DNA of 21,559 nt from Auxenochlorella pyrenoidosa. Its lineage: Eukaryota; Chlorophyta; Trebouxiophyceae; Chlorellales; Chlorellaceae. This document shows positions 1-9,451 of this stretch, in pieces (position 1 is the first letter of the stretch; each line of letters begins with the position of its first letter). A program made the position numbers and the translations under genes. Under the pieces are notes generated by a model that made no database searches, was not told where the DNA came from, and saw only the letters and a program-made list of their open reading frames with translations. Location of the stretch: NCBI GenBank assembly GCA_001430745.1, contig KQ482041.1, positions 1,271,573 to 1,293,131 on the forward strand. Reading direction: 5' to 3'.

Positions 1-44
1 ACGTCCTACGACCCCGCCCCCCCCCTCCCGGCATCCCCCCGCAG

Positions 45-640
45 GAGGTGTTGGCCGGCGACCCGCTGCTGCAGGCGGGGCGTGGGCGCATGCTGGTGTT
101 TGCGCGGGACGTGGCGTCTGCGGGCGCCACCGCCGCCGACCTGGCGGGCGCGGGCCTGCCGGTGCTGCAGTACCACAAGGCGGTGCCGGCGGGCGAGCGC
201 GCCGCGGCGCTGGCCCGCATGTGCGCCGAGGAGGGGCTGGTGCTGGTGTGCACCGACGCGGCGGCGCGCGGGCTGGACGTGCCAGACGTGTCGCACGTGG
301 TGCAGGTGGGCCTGCCTGCCCGTCCGCCCGCCCCCGCCCACCCTTCCCCCCGGCCCCTGGGCCCCCCATGCCCCGCGCCTCCGGGCTTAATATGCTCAGT
401 TGCCGCGGCCGGCCCACGACGCCCGCCGCCCCCTGTTCGCCCCCCCCCCCCCGCCCGCAGGCCGACTTTGCGCAGTCGGCGGTCGACTTTTTGCACCGCG
501 TGGGGCGCACCGCGCGCGCCGGCCGGGCGGGCCGCGTCACCTCGCTCTACACCCCCGAGGCCGAGCCGCTGGTGCAGGCCATCCGGGACAACATCGCGGC
601 AGGTGGGCCCCCGTCCCCTCTCCCCCGCCGCCCTCCCGTA

Positions 641-676
<36 letters not shown>

Positions 677-1175
677 TTAAACTGACTCCTACGATGATAT
701 GGCGCTGCCGCCCACCTGTTGTGTGCCGCGCCAGTCCCAGCAGCAAGGGGAGACGGCAGCGCCCAGCTTTCATGGGCCGCCACGCGCGCTTACATCTGCT
801 GCGCTCACGCCCTTGCCGCCTCGGCATGCACCACCCGGGGTGCGCGCTCCCCCCTCTGCAGGCCAGCCGGTGGAGGGCGCCTTCAGCCGCAAGCGCTCCT
901 TCCGCAAGAAGCTCAGAAAGTGGGTGGCATGGTGGGGCATGGTCAGGCTGCCGGGTTGCTTGCTCTTTATGCCCCCAGCAGCTCTCCCCAGCACGGCCGC
1001 GCGCCCGCCTGCTGCTGCACCCTTGAGCCTGCCTCCCTGCTGCTTGGCTCTCCCGCTGTGCAGGTATGGGCAATACGTGCCCCGCGGGCAGGAGGGGCCG
1101 CAGGAGCCGCGCCAGGCCCGGCGAGAGGAGCGCGCTGCCCGGGGCGTGGAGCGGCGCAGCCGGCAGTGGCGGTAG
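45..1175 (+). CDS. DEAD-box ATP-dependent RNA helicase, C-terminal part (RH22-like, 5' end outside window)
   Basis: RNA helicase that would unwind or remodel RNA using ATP. Four exons lie in the window: 45-305, 461-602, 862-919 and 1064-1175, joining in frame to 190 residues and a TAG stop. The first 44 bases are the end of an intron. Seen directly: helicase motif IV-like MLVFAR, motif V as VCTDAAARGLDVPDV, and motif VI as HRVGRTARAGRAG. After the RecA2 domain comes a basic tail containing AFSRKRSFRKKLRKYGQYVP and ending RRSRQWR. The string ADFAQSAVDFLHRVGRTARA and the FSRKRSF(R)xK tail resemble plant RH22, an organellar DEAD-box protein linked to plastid ribosome assembly. That subfamily call is from memory of the family. 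Motifs Q, I, Ia and II lie outside the window, so completeness and targeting cannot be judged. Intron 2 carries a CA microsatellite. Confidence 0.88.
642..675. repeat. (CA)17 microsatellite in helicase intron 2
   Basis: A perfect CA dinucleotide run of 34 bases lies 39 bases after the donor of the second visible intron of the DEAD-box gene. It is non-coding in the gene model and likely length-polymorphic. Confidence 0.97.
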
Positions 1176-1299
1176 TCCACACACCATTTGACCACATCAC
1201 CCCTGTGGACTGCGCCAACCTGCCCCAACGACTGTGCCATACCTGCGCTGCATGGCACACCAAAGCTGGCCGTACGACTCATGATGGGCAGCCCAGCAG

Positions 1300-1304
1300 T
1301 GTAA
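1300..1304 (+). terminator. Putative TGTAA poly(A) signal of the DEAD-box gene
   Basis: TGTAA lies about 125 bases after the TAG stop at 1175. TGTAA is the usual chlorophyte polyadenylation signal. It sits just before the stop of the convergent gene at 1372. Assignment rests on motif and position only. Confidence 0.5.
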
Positions 1305-1371
1305 CAATCATGCTGCAGCAACCAGAGGGGCAATGTCATGCAACGGCGCATGCGGTCCCCCCGGGCGGCCA

Positions 1372-2825
1372 TCAGGGCGGCTGCGCCTCCCACAGGCTGG
1401 GCCGGCCCGCATTGATCCTGGCTGCCTCGGCCTGCAGGTCCTGGAAGACCCCCCGCAGCTGTCGGCAGGCCAGCTGGCGCAGCAGGCCGCCCAGCGGCGG
1501 CGGCAGCCACACCGCCGGCTGCAGCTCCTGCAGAGCGTGGGGGTGGGTTGGGGGGGTGGGTTGGGGGGGGGGGGGGCCATTAACGAGAAGGAGCAAGACA
1601 GCAGGCTGGCGCAAGCTGCCCACCAATGCAAGCTCCGCCAGCAATCCCACCCAACCCCACAGACCTGCTCTAATCGCAGCTTGCAGCACCGGGCGCTTGG
1701 TCCGCCAGCAGCCTCTGCGCTGCCTCCATGCACCTGGCCGCAGCGTTCGGGCGGCTGGGGCTGCACCTGCCAGCAGCCCTGGAATGTACGCAGGGGGCTG
1801 AACCTGCATACAATCGACAGAGGTTTGCTTGAGCATGCCAGCATGCGACAACTGTGGGCTGCAGGACCTGCGCATGCCGAGCAGCCAGGAGGTAAGCCAG
1901 CAACCGTGCAAGCAAAGCAAGCCATTCACTGCACAGCATGCGCAGCGCACCTGGAATGAATGAGCTGGAAGCGCGAAGTCAGCGCCCCGCGGTCCTGCTG
2001 CACCAGCAGCCTGCAAGTCGCTGGGGCAGCGTGCAAGGATGACCACCGGCAGGTGGTGCCAAGATGCTGCGTGCAGTGACCCCGCACCAGCGCCGCCAAA
2101 CCAGCCGCTGTAGCAGCCGTGCAGGCCCCTGCACCTCGGCGCACCGTGTTCTGAGGTGCCCATGCAGGGCAAAGAGCCGCCAGGTGGCCACATGCTCGCT
2201 CTCCACAGCAACCCTGCACTGGTGCATTGTCCATGGGAGGCCTGGGAAGGCGCATGGGCCCTGTGCTGTGCCTGCAGGCCTCGGTGAGCCGCCCTGAACC
2301 CTCGCACGAGGCTGCACGGGAGGCAGCCTGGCGCTGCGCACCTGCCGCTGCCGTCGTCGCCCAGCACCTCGTGGTACGTGCAGTGCTCCAGGTGGCGGAA
2401 GATCTGTGAGCATGTGGGAGCAGAGGTGCCTTGATACAAGGGGCAGCACGAGCAGAGCAGAGCTGCACCAATGGCTCTGGACTTGGTTGGGTGGTCAGCG
2501 CTCACCTGCTCGTTGTGAGGGTGCGTGATCAGCCTGAATGACTCAGATGCTGCAACAGGGAGCAGCACTGAGCCATCGACCTGCAGCCAAGCGGGGGAGA
2601 GGCAGGCATGCACTGAATATGGCAGCGGACACAGAGCAGAAGGAGGCGGTGGAGACAGCCGGCCGGCTGACTGCTTGCCTGCAGCCTCTGGCGAGGATGC
2701 TGCGTGACCCGTATGTTGACTGTGTCCTCCTCAAGCGACAAGTTGTTCTGCTGGGGTTTCGCCTGCCAGCCTGCTGGCTCTTCTCCTCCTTGCGCGGCAC
2801 CCCCGGCAGCAGACTCCGCTGACAT
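1372..2825 (-). CDS. SRPBCC / START-like (polyketide cyclase, COQ10-like) protein, 7 exons
   Basis: Predicted helix-grip-fold protein with a cavity for a lipid or other hydrophobic ligand; the ligand is unknown. Exons on the minus strand are 2825-2709, 2580-2506, 2403-2342, 2213-2145, 2010-1951, 1803-1665 and 1527-1372, giving 225 residues. All phases match. Fold signs in order: VLLPVAASESFRLITHPHNE (about 44-63), the usual ligand-cavity opening; IFRHLEHCTYHEVLGDDGSG; VAVESEHVATWRLFALHGHL strands; LLVQQDRGALTSRFQLIHS; FSPLRTFQGCWQVQP; then LRLEQELQPAVWLPPPL and a long amphipathic C-terminal helix that closes the pocket. Plants have a family with the same order (polyketide cyclase/dehydrase and lipid transport superfamily). 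Exons 2-7 are solid. Exon 1 is weaker: its donor is GTCACG, and another start exon is possible. A 413-codon ORF on this strand (1372-2613) is a readthrough artefact. Confidence 0.72.
1539..1576. repeat. G-tract cluster (C-rich polypyrimidine tract of the minus-strand gene)
   Basis: On the plus strand, runs of 5, 3, 7, 3 and 14 G separated by T or TT. Read on the minus strand this is the C-rich tract just before the CTGCAG acceptor of the last SRPBCC exon. The plus-strand form could fold as a G-quadruplex. Confidence 0.85.
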
Positions 2826-3074
2826 TTTCACGCAGCTTTCTGCACTGATCAGATGCGATCTCAATGAACCAAAGCGTCGCCGACACTGGTTCTTTGCTGC
2901 CCCCCCCCCCTTGCCGCACGCTGTGGCCGCCGCGCCCGATCCACTCAGCATGCTTCCCCCTCTCAACATGGCCAACACGAGGGTCACAGCATCTCAGTCC
3001 GTCTGGCATTCAAAGGAGCGGTAAAGGGCTTTGATAGAGCAAACTCAGGCCAGGATCTCCCTATCTCCTTCACC
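2826..3074. promoter_or_regulatory. Shared 5' region between SRPBCC and exonuclease genes
   Basis: These 249 bases separate two divergent start codons, so they should hold both promoters and 5' leaders. They contain a C11-type tract near 2900 and a purine-rich TTTGATAGAGCAAACTCAGG stretch before the start at 3075. No TATA box or other named element is recognised. Confidence 0.45.
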
Positions 3075-4090
3075 ATGTCTGTTCTGCACCGCTCAGTGGA
3101 CCTGGCTGCCGCTGCCAGGCCCGGGGCCGGCCTGACCCCCCTAGGCGCCTCCAGCTACGCCCTCCAGGGCGGCCTGGAGGTGCATGTCGTCAGCAGGCAC
3201 GAAGATCTGAGTGAAGCACTGCGCCGCCTGCGTCGGACTGCCGCATTCAGCGGCAGCCCTGCCATCGCCATCGACGTCGAGTGGCGCCCTGACCTCCAGC
3301 CTGGCAGCAACAACCCCGTGGCCCTGGTGCAGCTGGCAGCCGGGAATGTGTGCGTGCTGGTGCGGACCTGCCTCCTGGGCCTCCCCCAGGAGCTGCGGTC
3401 CTTCCTCAGGTGGGCAGCTGCCGAGTGTTCAGCTGCCGAGCGGTACTGCAGAGTCGTGTGTACCCATCATGACCTTCGTCAGGAGGGTGTTTTGGTACAG
3501 GGCCGGGTGGCGCCACCCCGGGGCTGCTGCACCATCCAGGGCAGGGCTCCAGGGGTCTGCTCAACTGTCTGCTCCAGCTCCCTGTTCCTGCTCCCATGCA
3601 GCGACCAGGCATTGGTGTTTGTCGGCCTCAACTGGCAAACGGCAGACGAGCGCAAGATGGCGTCCAGCTTTGGCTGGGAGACCCGCCACTTTGGGCGTTT
3701 CGAAGACCTGGGGAGCATTGCCTCGCGCACCATTTACGGTCTTGGCGCCCGGCCGGGGCTTGCGGCGCTGGCAGAGCGCGTGCTGGTCGTGATGGTGCCC
3801 AAGAACAAGTCGGTGAGGGCGGGAGGCGTGGCAGCAGGATGCGGTGTCCTCGGCCACCAAGGCTTGCCTGAACCCACACAGCCCACCACCTGCAACACAG
3901 CTCTGCAGCCATAGATATTCGCATGTCTGCGCTGCTGTGGCAGGTATGCATTCATGTAGCAAATGACAGCGGTCACCTTCCTGCCGGCTGTGTGGCGTAG
4001 ATCACACTGTCGGACTGGGCGGCACCCTCCCTCAGCCTCGACCAGATCCGCTACGCAGCGCTGGATGCCGCGCTGGTGTGGCACATCTAG
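3075..4090 (+). CDS. DEDDy-type 3'-5' exonuclease domain protein (WRN-exo / RNase D family), 3 exons
   Basis: Predicted 3'-5' exonuclease using two metal ions; nucleic acid substrate unknown. Exons 3075-3409, 3602-3812 and 4001-4090 give 211 residues ending in TAG. Motif I is AIAIDVEWRPD with D67 and E69. The candidate motif II aspartate is D127 in NWQTADERKM. Motif III is QIRYAALDAALVW with Y200 and D204, the DEDDy spacing. VALVQLA after motif I is also typical. The protein is just the nuclease domain with about 35 extra N-terminal residues; no helicase, HRDC or KH domain follows. Intron 2 uses a TAG acceptor (GCGTAG), because the CAG at 3944 would lead to an immediate stop. In many homologs motif II reads G(I/V)xxxxD; here the context is atypical, so activity is likely but not certain. 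Start chosen as the first ATG before conserved sequence. Confidence 0.82.
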
Positions 4091-4342
4091 CGGCGGCTGT
4101 AGAGAGGCGAGGGCTGGCGGTCATGCGGAAGGGCAGCTGGCGGGCGGCACAGCTGAGGTCAACCGGTCACGCGTTCAAACGACGGCAAAGCAACTCAGGG
4201 CACAGAGCCTCAAGGACATGCTTTTTGTGACGATGCACCTGGAGGCATGGCTGTGTCCAAATTTGTTCCAGCGCACACCCCAAACCCCAACCTGAATGCA
4301 TTGTTGCCTGTGGTAAAGACATTGAACCGTTGCACATCAGTG

Positions 4343-4390
4343 CTCGAGGGGTTCCCACTCGAGGGGTTCCCACCCTTCCCACCCTTCCCA
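4343..4390. repeat. Tandem 15-bp x2 followed by 9-bp x2 repeats
   Basis: CTCGAGGGGTTCCCA occurs at 4343-4357 and 4358-4372. It runs directly into CCCTTCCCA at 4373-4381 and 4382-4390. All copies are perfect. Non-coding, of unknown role. Confidence 0.92.
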
Positions 4391-4503
4391 CCCTCTGCTC
4401 TGAACTGGCGAGAGCTATTATCTCTGCACCCTGTGGCAGCAGGAAGATGCAGCTTTGACTTTGCTTTATTTACTTCAATATAATCCGTTGTTGTGCTGCA
4501 AGA

Positions 4504-4527
4504 TGTAAGCATGCGCCGCGCTTGTAA
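4504..4527 (+). terminator. Two putative TGTAA poly(A) signals after the exonuclease gene
   Basis: TGTAA at 4504-4508 and again at 4523-4527, following an AT-rich patch. This would give the exonuclease mRNA a 3' UTR of roughly 430 bases. Motif and position only. Confidence 0.4.
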
Positions 4528-4752
4528 TGTAGCATTCGCCCAGAGGCCAGCTGGTACGTCGACGTGCTACGTGCGCAGCGCAACGTGCCGCCGCCACTTG
4601 CTCTGTCTGTTTCCACGACCGCTGATCGATTATCTGAACGTGAGACCCTGAATTCCAATATCTCTTCAACCCGCCAGCGCCTGAAGCCCTGGGCGCGGCC
4701 CCTGGTTGCCTTCTTCGGCTGGGCGCAGGGCGCCTGGCGCAGGGCTGCCGAG

Positions 4753-7700
4753 ATGTCGGGGACGCATGATCACAGCTCCCCACTGCTTGCGGATCGCTCC
4801 TCTCGGCTGGAGGGCACTAGTCCACGGGTCACTCGAAGCGAAGGGAGCGGCACGGCCTTCTACCGTCTGCGTGAGACTGGTGGACAGTCAGGGTGATCAG
4901 GGTTGGAGCAAGCCCTGCACGCCTGCAGCCAGGTGCAAGCCAAGCGCGCCTGCGCGTCGCCACCGAGCTCTGGCCCCGCCTTGCCCAAACCTGCCGCCTG
5001 GCCGACCCTTTGACGTGTCAATTTTGCAGCTACGTTCCCGCGCAATGTCAGCATTTGCCAGCTGGCTGGCGGATCATCAGAAGAGGAGGATGCGGCACAC
5101 AAACGGGTGTGGGGGTGGGCTGTGAAGGGCGGAGGGCACTGATGAGCTCTCCAGGTTTCAAGCCTGCTTTGCTGCAGTCGTCACACGCAGCCTGCAACCT
5201 GAAGCGTATGTTCTGCGCTGCTTATGACGCAACACGTTTTTTGCCCTTTACTCAAAACGCTTTGACGGCCAGCCAACCTTCCCGCCTGCCTTTCCTTGCT
5301 TGCAGATTCAGCGCAAGCTCATTGCCGCCCTCATTCTGGCCTTCATTTTCATGATTGTGGAGGTGGTGGGAGGTGAGCGGCGGGTCAAGCGCCAGTCAGC
5401 AGGGCTGTGAGAGGAGGCAGGGGAGGTCGCTGGCATGTGGCACCTCTCCGTCCATTCAAAACCTACCCCCGCTGGTACGCTCTTTCGTCAATGTCGTGTT
5501 TGATCTCGCCGCAGGCATCATGGCACACTCGCTGGCCATCATCACTGATGCGGCGCACCTGGTGAGGGCAGGGCAGCCGCCTTGGCTAGGCGGAAGTGCT
5601 TGCTGTGGCCACCACTTTGCTTGCGTGCCCATGGCAGCTGTGACTGCCACCATTCCATCCATTTGGAGCAGCTCCCCTCACCCGCCGCTCGTGCTTTCCC
5701 CCGGTCGCCACAGCTGTCTGATGTGTCGGGCTTTGCGGTGGCCGCGCTGGCTGCCTACTGGGCCAAGCGCCGGAGCCAGTCGCACTTCTCGTATGGCTAC
5801 CATCGCATGGAGGTGGGCAAGTCCTGCCCCCAACCTCGGGGCCTTGCTGGCTGCATGCGACGAGCAGACGCTGGGGGCTGGCATGCCTCGCGCACGTGCC
5901 CGCAGCAGCCCCGACTTCCTGGGGCCCCCAGCAAGCGTGCAACACCCCGCATACCCTGGATGTCCACTGCCCCTGCAGGTGCTGGGCGCCCTGGCCTCTG
6001 TCATGACAGTCTGGCTGGTCACCGGCATCCTGCTGTTTGAGGCGGTGCAGCGCATCATCACGCCCGAGCACGTGGACGGCAGGCGTGAGCTGGCCCCGGG
6101 GGGGCAAGGGCACCTGGCTGGGCCCGCCCTGTGCCTCGCCTGTTGAATAGCAGGGCGGCCTCCCGACCCCATCTGCCAGGCTGGCGCAGAGGGCAGCCTA
6201 CCTGCCTGCCTCCCGCCTGCCTGCCAACCTTGTGCTGCCCGTCCGGCACTTCTTTGCCGCCCTTGCAGTCATGTTCATCATTGCGGTGGTGGGCGTGTGC
6301 GTCAACGTGGCCATGCTGTTCATCCTGGGTGAGGGCGGCAGGGAGGGAGGAGGTGCAGGGAGCGGCCGGGAGGTGCCGTCTGCAGGGGGCGGAGGTGCGG
6401 TCCAGAGCAGCGTGGGGCAGCGCAGCTTGCTTGCGCTGCACCTTGTGCTGGGCCCACGGGCTCAACCCCGGACTTGCCGTCTGGCCCTGCTGCGCCCGCA
6501 GGGCACCACCACGGCCACGGCGGCTGCTCCCACGGTCACGACCACACGAATGGGCACTCCCACAGCCATGCGCAGGGGCATGTGAGCTCTGCTGGGCCGT
6601 GTATGTTCCCTCATTGCAGTCCCTTGAAGGTTTTCGCAAGCCACCCGCCCCTGTTCCTGCCTCTGGCCTGCTACAGCCATGCCAGGCTACAGCAGCCGCG
6701 CGCAAAATATCGTCCCCACCCTTCAAACAGTGTTTGCTGCACCCTGCCTCCGCAGGCGCACGGCGCCAATGGCTGCGGCGGGCACGGCGAAGGGGGCGAG
6801 GAGGGCAGTGGGCATGGCAAGGGTGCTGCCAAGCGCCAGCTGGCACCCGTGCTGGAGTCTGCTGAGCTCAGCCCTTCCAACTCGCGTGCCGACAACCCGC
6901 CCGCCGCACCTGCCAGCCAGCATCCCGGCCGCAGCCACTCGCACGGCGAGGGGGAGCAGTGCAGCCACGATCACAGCCACTCGCATGGCGACCTTGAAGC
7001 AGCAGAGCAGGGCCACGCGCACTTGCAGCACAGCCACTCGTCCGATGACGACGAACACCACCAGCCAGGCAGCAGCGACGGGCGGACGCCCATCCTCAAG
7101 CCCGGCGGCAAGCACAGCTGCGGCGGCCACGGTCATGGGCACGGGCGCGGGGAGCAGGGGCACAGCCTCGGAGCTTGCAGCAGCAATGGCGGCAACGCGG
7201 CGGCGGGGGCGGTGGAGACATGCGGCGGCGGTGACCGGGGCGGGACTGCAGGCTTGCACGGGCACGACCACTCAAACCTTAATGTGAGCAGCTTCAAAGC
7301 CGCGCCCGCAAGCCGGGTGGCGCGGCTGCGCGGAAGAGCACAACCTGCACGGCATGGCCACATGTTGCCTCCGCTGCGCCCGCTCCCTGCCGCATCCCTT
7401 CCCTGGCCTCTGCTGGCATGGCCGTGGCGCACCTCCAGTCCAGCTTCCTCAACCCTCCCCCGCTGTGCAGGTGCGCGGCGCCATCATCCACGTCATCGGC
7501 GACTTTGTGCAGTCTGTGGGGGTGGCCATCGCAGGAGGGCTCATATGGTGGCATCAGGTGGGCGGCGGGCCGAGCGAAGCTTGGAGGGAAAGGGAGGGGA
7601 TGTGCAGGAGGGCCCAGGGCGGCAGCGTGGGACCCATGGCCCAAAGCCTGGCTGGACCCATCTCAAGCCGCAAGGGTCGCGTCGGCAACGTGCATGCGCA

Positions 7701-8890
7701 AACCGGCACCGGTTTGCCGCGTGTGGGCGCAGCCCTGCCCCTGCTATGTGCCGTGCGGGAGCTGCCAATCTGCCACGCTGCGCCTTCCCCGCTGCGTTAA
7801 AAAAATGTGCCCCCCCCCCCCACCCCACCCCACCCCCCCGCCCACACCGCAGGACGACCCCAGCTGGTACATTGCCGACCCCATCTGCACCTTCCTCTTC
7901 GCGGTGCTGGTGCTGTGGACCACGCGCGCCATCCTGGTGAGCCCGCCACTGCTCAGCTGCCTGCACGTTGCCTCCACATTGCCTCCACGTCGCGTTTTGG
8001 CCGCTTACTGCTACCCCTGCTGCCTGGCCGCGCACAGCGCGACATCTCCGACGTGCTCATGGAGCGCGTGCCCCGCGGCCTGTGCATCAAGACCATCCAC
8101 GACGACCTGTCGCGGGCAAGTGCCAGGCACCGCAAGAGCAGCCAGTGTGCAGCTGCATTGCGTGGCTGGGCAGAGGCACGTAGAGCAGCACCGCCCGTTT
8201 CCCCTATCTCTCTCTTCTTCCCGCACTTCCCCGCCCTCTCTGCCACCGTTTCCCAGCGAGGAGGAGGAGGACCGTAACCTCAGGTCTCTGCCTCCCACGG
8301 CTTTCCTTGCTTCTTACCCCCACATCCCACCCGCCCCGCTGCGCCGCAGGTGGCGGGGGTGGAGCAGGTGCACGACCTGCACGTGTGGAGCCTCACCCCC
8401 GGCATCCCGCTGCTGTGCGCGCACGTGGACCTGTCGCCCGAGGCCGACCCCACCGCCGTGCTGCACACCATGAACGCGTACTGCAGGTGCGGGGGGGCGG
8501 CGGGGCGGCAGCGCGCAGGGGTGGGGTGGGGTGGCCGCCATGCTGAGCGTCGCGCATCGCTGGTGCCATGGTGCGCACCCAGTGAGGTGTGCTGGTGCGA
8601 TGTGGCGGCCAGCCACCCGGCACTGCGGGGGCCGCTGCTGCTGCGTGTGACGCTCCCTTGAGTCCAAGCAGGACCAATGGCCAGCGGGTTTAGCTTGCCT
8701 CTTTGCCATCCTAGCCGCCTGCTGCGGAGGGCGGAGCGAATTTTTGAGGCAGATGCCGCAGAACTGTGGCCCAGGGGGGTCCTACCCACATCCCGGCCTT
8801 GCGCCTGCGTCTTTTTGCAGGGGCATCGGCATCAGCCACTCGACCATCCAGCTCGTGGTCAACGGCTCCGCCTGCCCCTGCGTGGCCTGA
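4753..8890 (+). CDS. MTP1: Zn-type cation diffusion facilitator (MTP1/ZnT-like), 14 exons
   Basis: Predicted Zn2+/H+ antiporter moving zinc out of the cytosol, in plants into the vacuole. Exons: 4753-4870, 5030-5106, 5306-5372, 5515-5561, 5714-5812, 5979-6084, 6269-6328, 6502-6581, 6756-7283, 7471-7557, 7853-7936, 8038-8115, 8350-8486, 8821-8890; 545 residues. TM1 is KLIAALILAFIFMIVEVVGG. TM2 has H102-x-x-x-D106 (AHLLSD) and TM5 has H401-x-x-x-D405 (HVIGD), the paired HxxxD zinc site; Mn-type members have DxxxD. VLGALASVMTVWLVTGILLF and LMFIIAVVGVCVNVAMLFIL are TM3 and TM4. The cytosolic loop, about 192-394, is rich in HGH/HSH with about 35 histidines. The C-terminal domain includes GVEQVHDLHVWSLTPG. 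Intron 12 is GC-AG. The start at 4753 gives a short N-terminus with HDH; an upstream in-frame ATG at 4564 is less likely. Confidence 0.93.
7810..7839 (+). repeat. C-rich polypyrimidine tract before transporter exon 11
   Basis: A 12-base C run followed by ACCCC-type repeats, directly upstream of the CACCGCAG acceptor at 7852. Nearly free of T, unlike typical eukaryotic tracts. The opposite strand could form a G-quadruplex. Confidence 0.85.
8116..8349 (+). other. GC-AG intron (transporter intron 12)
   Basis: Exon 12 ends ...GACCTGTCGCGG and the intron begins GCAAGT, a strong GC donor matching U1 apart from the C. Only this junction joins DDLSR in frame to VAGVEQVHDLHVW, which is the conserved CDF order. 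No GT donor nearby keeps the frame without adding unrelated residues. Confidence 0.8.
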
Positions 8891-9451
8891 AGGGAGGGCC
8901 GCAAGCATAGGCCCCAGCCAGCCCTGGACACGCGATATCGGAGAGCTTGCGGTGTGCAGTCGGCCGGATAATGCGCAGCTGCCCTGCCTTGGCCTCTTCT
9001 GCCGCTTGTCGCACTCTGCCCTGAGCTGCATCCTTGCCTTTGCTTGCTTCTCACTGGCTGACAACGGCCTGCCAGGCCCCGTCTCCTGCTCGCTGGCCAC
9101 GCCGACCTCCCCCCCTCTCCTTCCCCCTCAGCGTGCGCCATCGCAGCACGCTACACTCCCGCATTTGGTGTGCATGCACTGGCCCCCTCTTTGATTGCAA
9201 CTGTCGCTGATCCTACTGAGTACGCAACCACAGCACACCAGTGGAAGCCTTCCGGCAGTTGCAAAAGAGGGCCAGCTCGGCGCTGACCTCTCGTTGTCCT
9301 AGCTGCTAGTACTGGGCACGCTCAATGCAACTATCAATAGCGCTGGTTCGAGGCCGAAAAACAGCATCAGTACCTGTCACAAAACGGGAGCGGCAACTCC
9401 AAAGCCGCCGCTATCGCAGCTGCTGCTTCAGTGGGTCAGTCTGCCTGCGCC
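8891..9451. other. Convergent intergenic region, transporter / thioredoxin
   Basis: About 560 bases between two convergent stop codons, so 3' UTR for both genes. A T/C-rich block lies near 9100-9130. No TGTAA in either direction and no gene was recognised. Confidence 0.6.

Larger units (their letters stand above)
4091..4752. other. Intergenic: exonuclease 3' region and transporter 5' region
   Basis: About 660 bases without a convincing gene. It holds two small tandem repeats (4343-4390), an AT-rich patch near 4460-4495 and two TGTAA motifs. The reading frame upstream of 4753 stays open from 4564, so the transporter could in principle start earlier, but that stretch has no recognisable domain. 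Confidence 0.6.

Noticed and set aside
642..675. CA run as part of a CRISPR or coding repeat
   Set aside because: Plain dinucleotide microsatellite within an intron; no spacer structure and no coding role in the spliced model.
1372..2613. 413-codon open frame on the minus strand as a single-exon gene
   Set aside because: It contains several in-frame introns with clear GTG...CAG borders, and the homologous strands of the SRPBCC fold require changing frame at exons 4-6.
2538..2822. Plus-strand ORF containing MAADTEQKEAVETAG as a small gene
   Set aside because: No domain, no following exon in phase, and it lies opposite the better supported minus-strand gene. Kept only as a point to check.
3945..4090. 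Exonuclease exon 3 starting at the CAG acceptor at 3944
   Set aside because: Reading from 3945 meets a TAG within a few codons. The TAG acceptor at 4000 gives the conserved LSDW and YAALDA motif III sequence.
6474..7940. 488-codon plus-strand ORF across the transporter
   Set aside because: It is exon 9 plus readthrough of flanking introns. The family-conserved TM segments need splicing at 6755, 7283, 7470 and 7557.
9330..9360. GGTTCGAGGCC as a tRNA T-arm
   Set aside because: No pairing T-stem and no acceptor, D or anticodon arm can be drawn around it.
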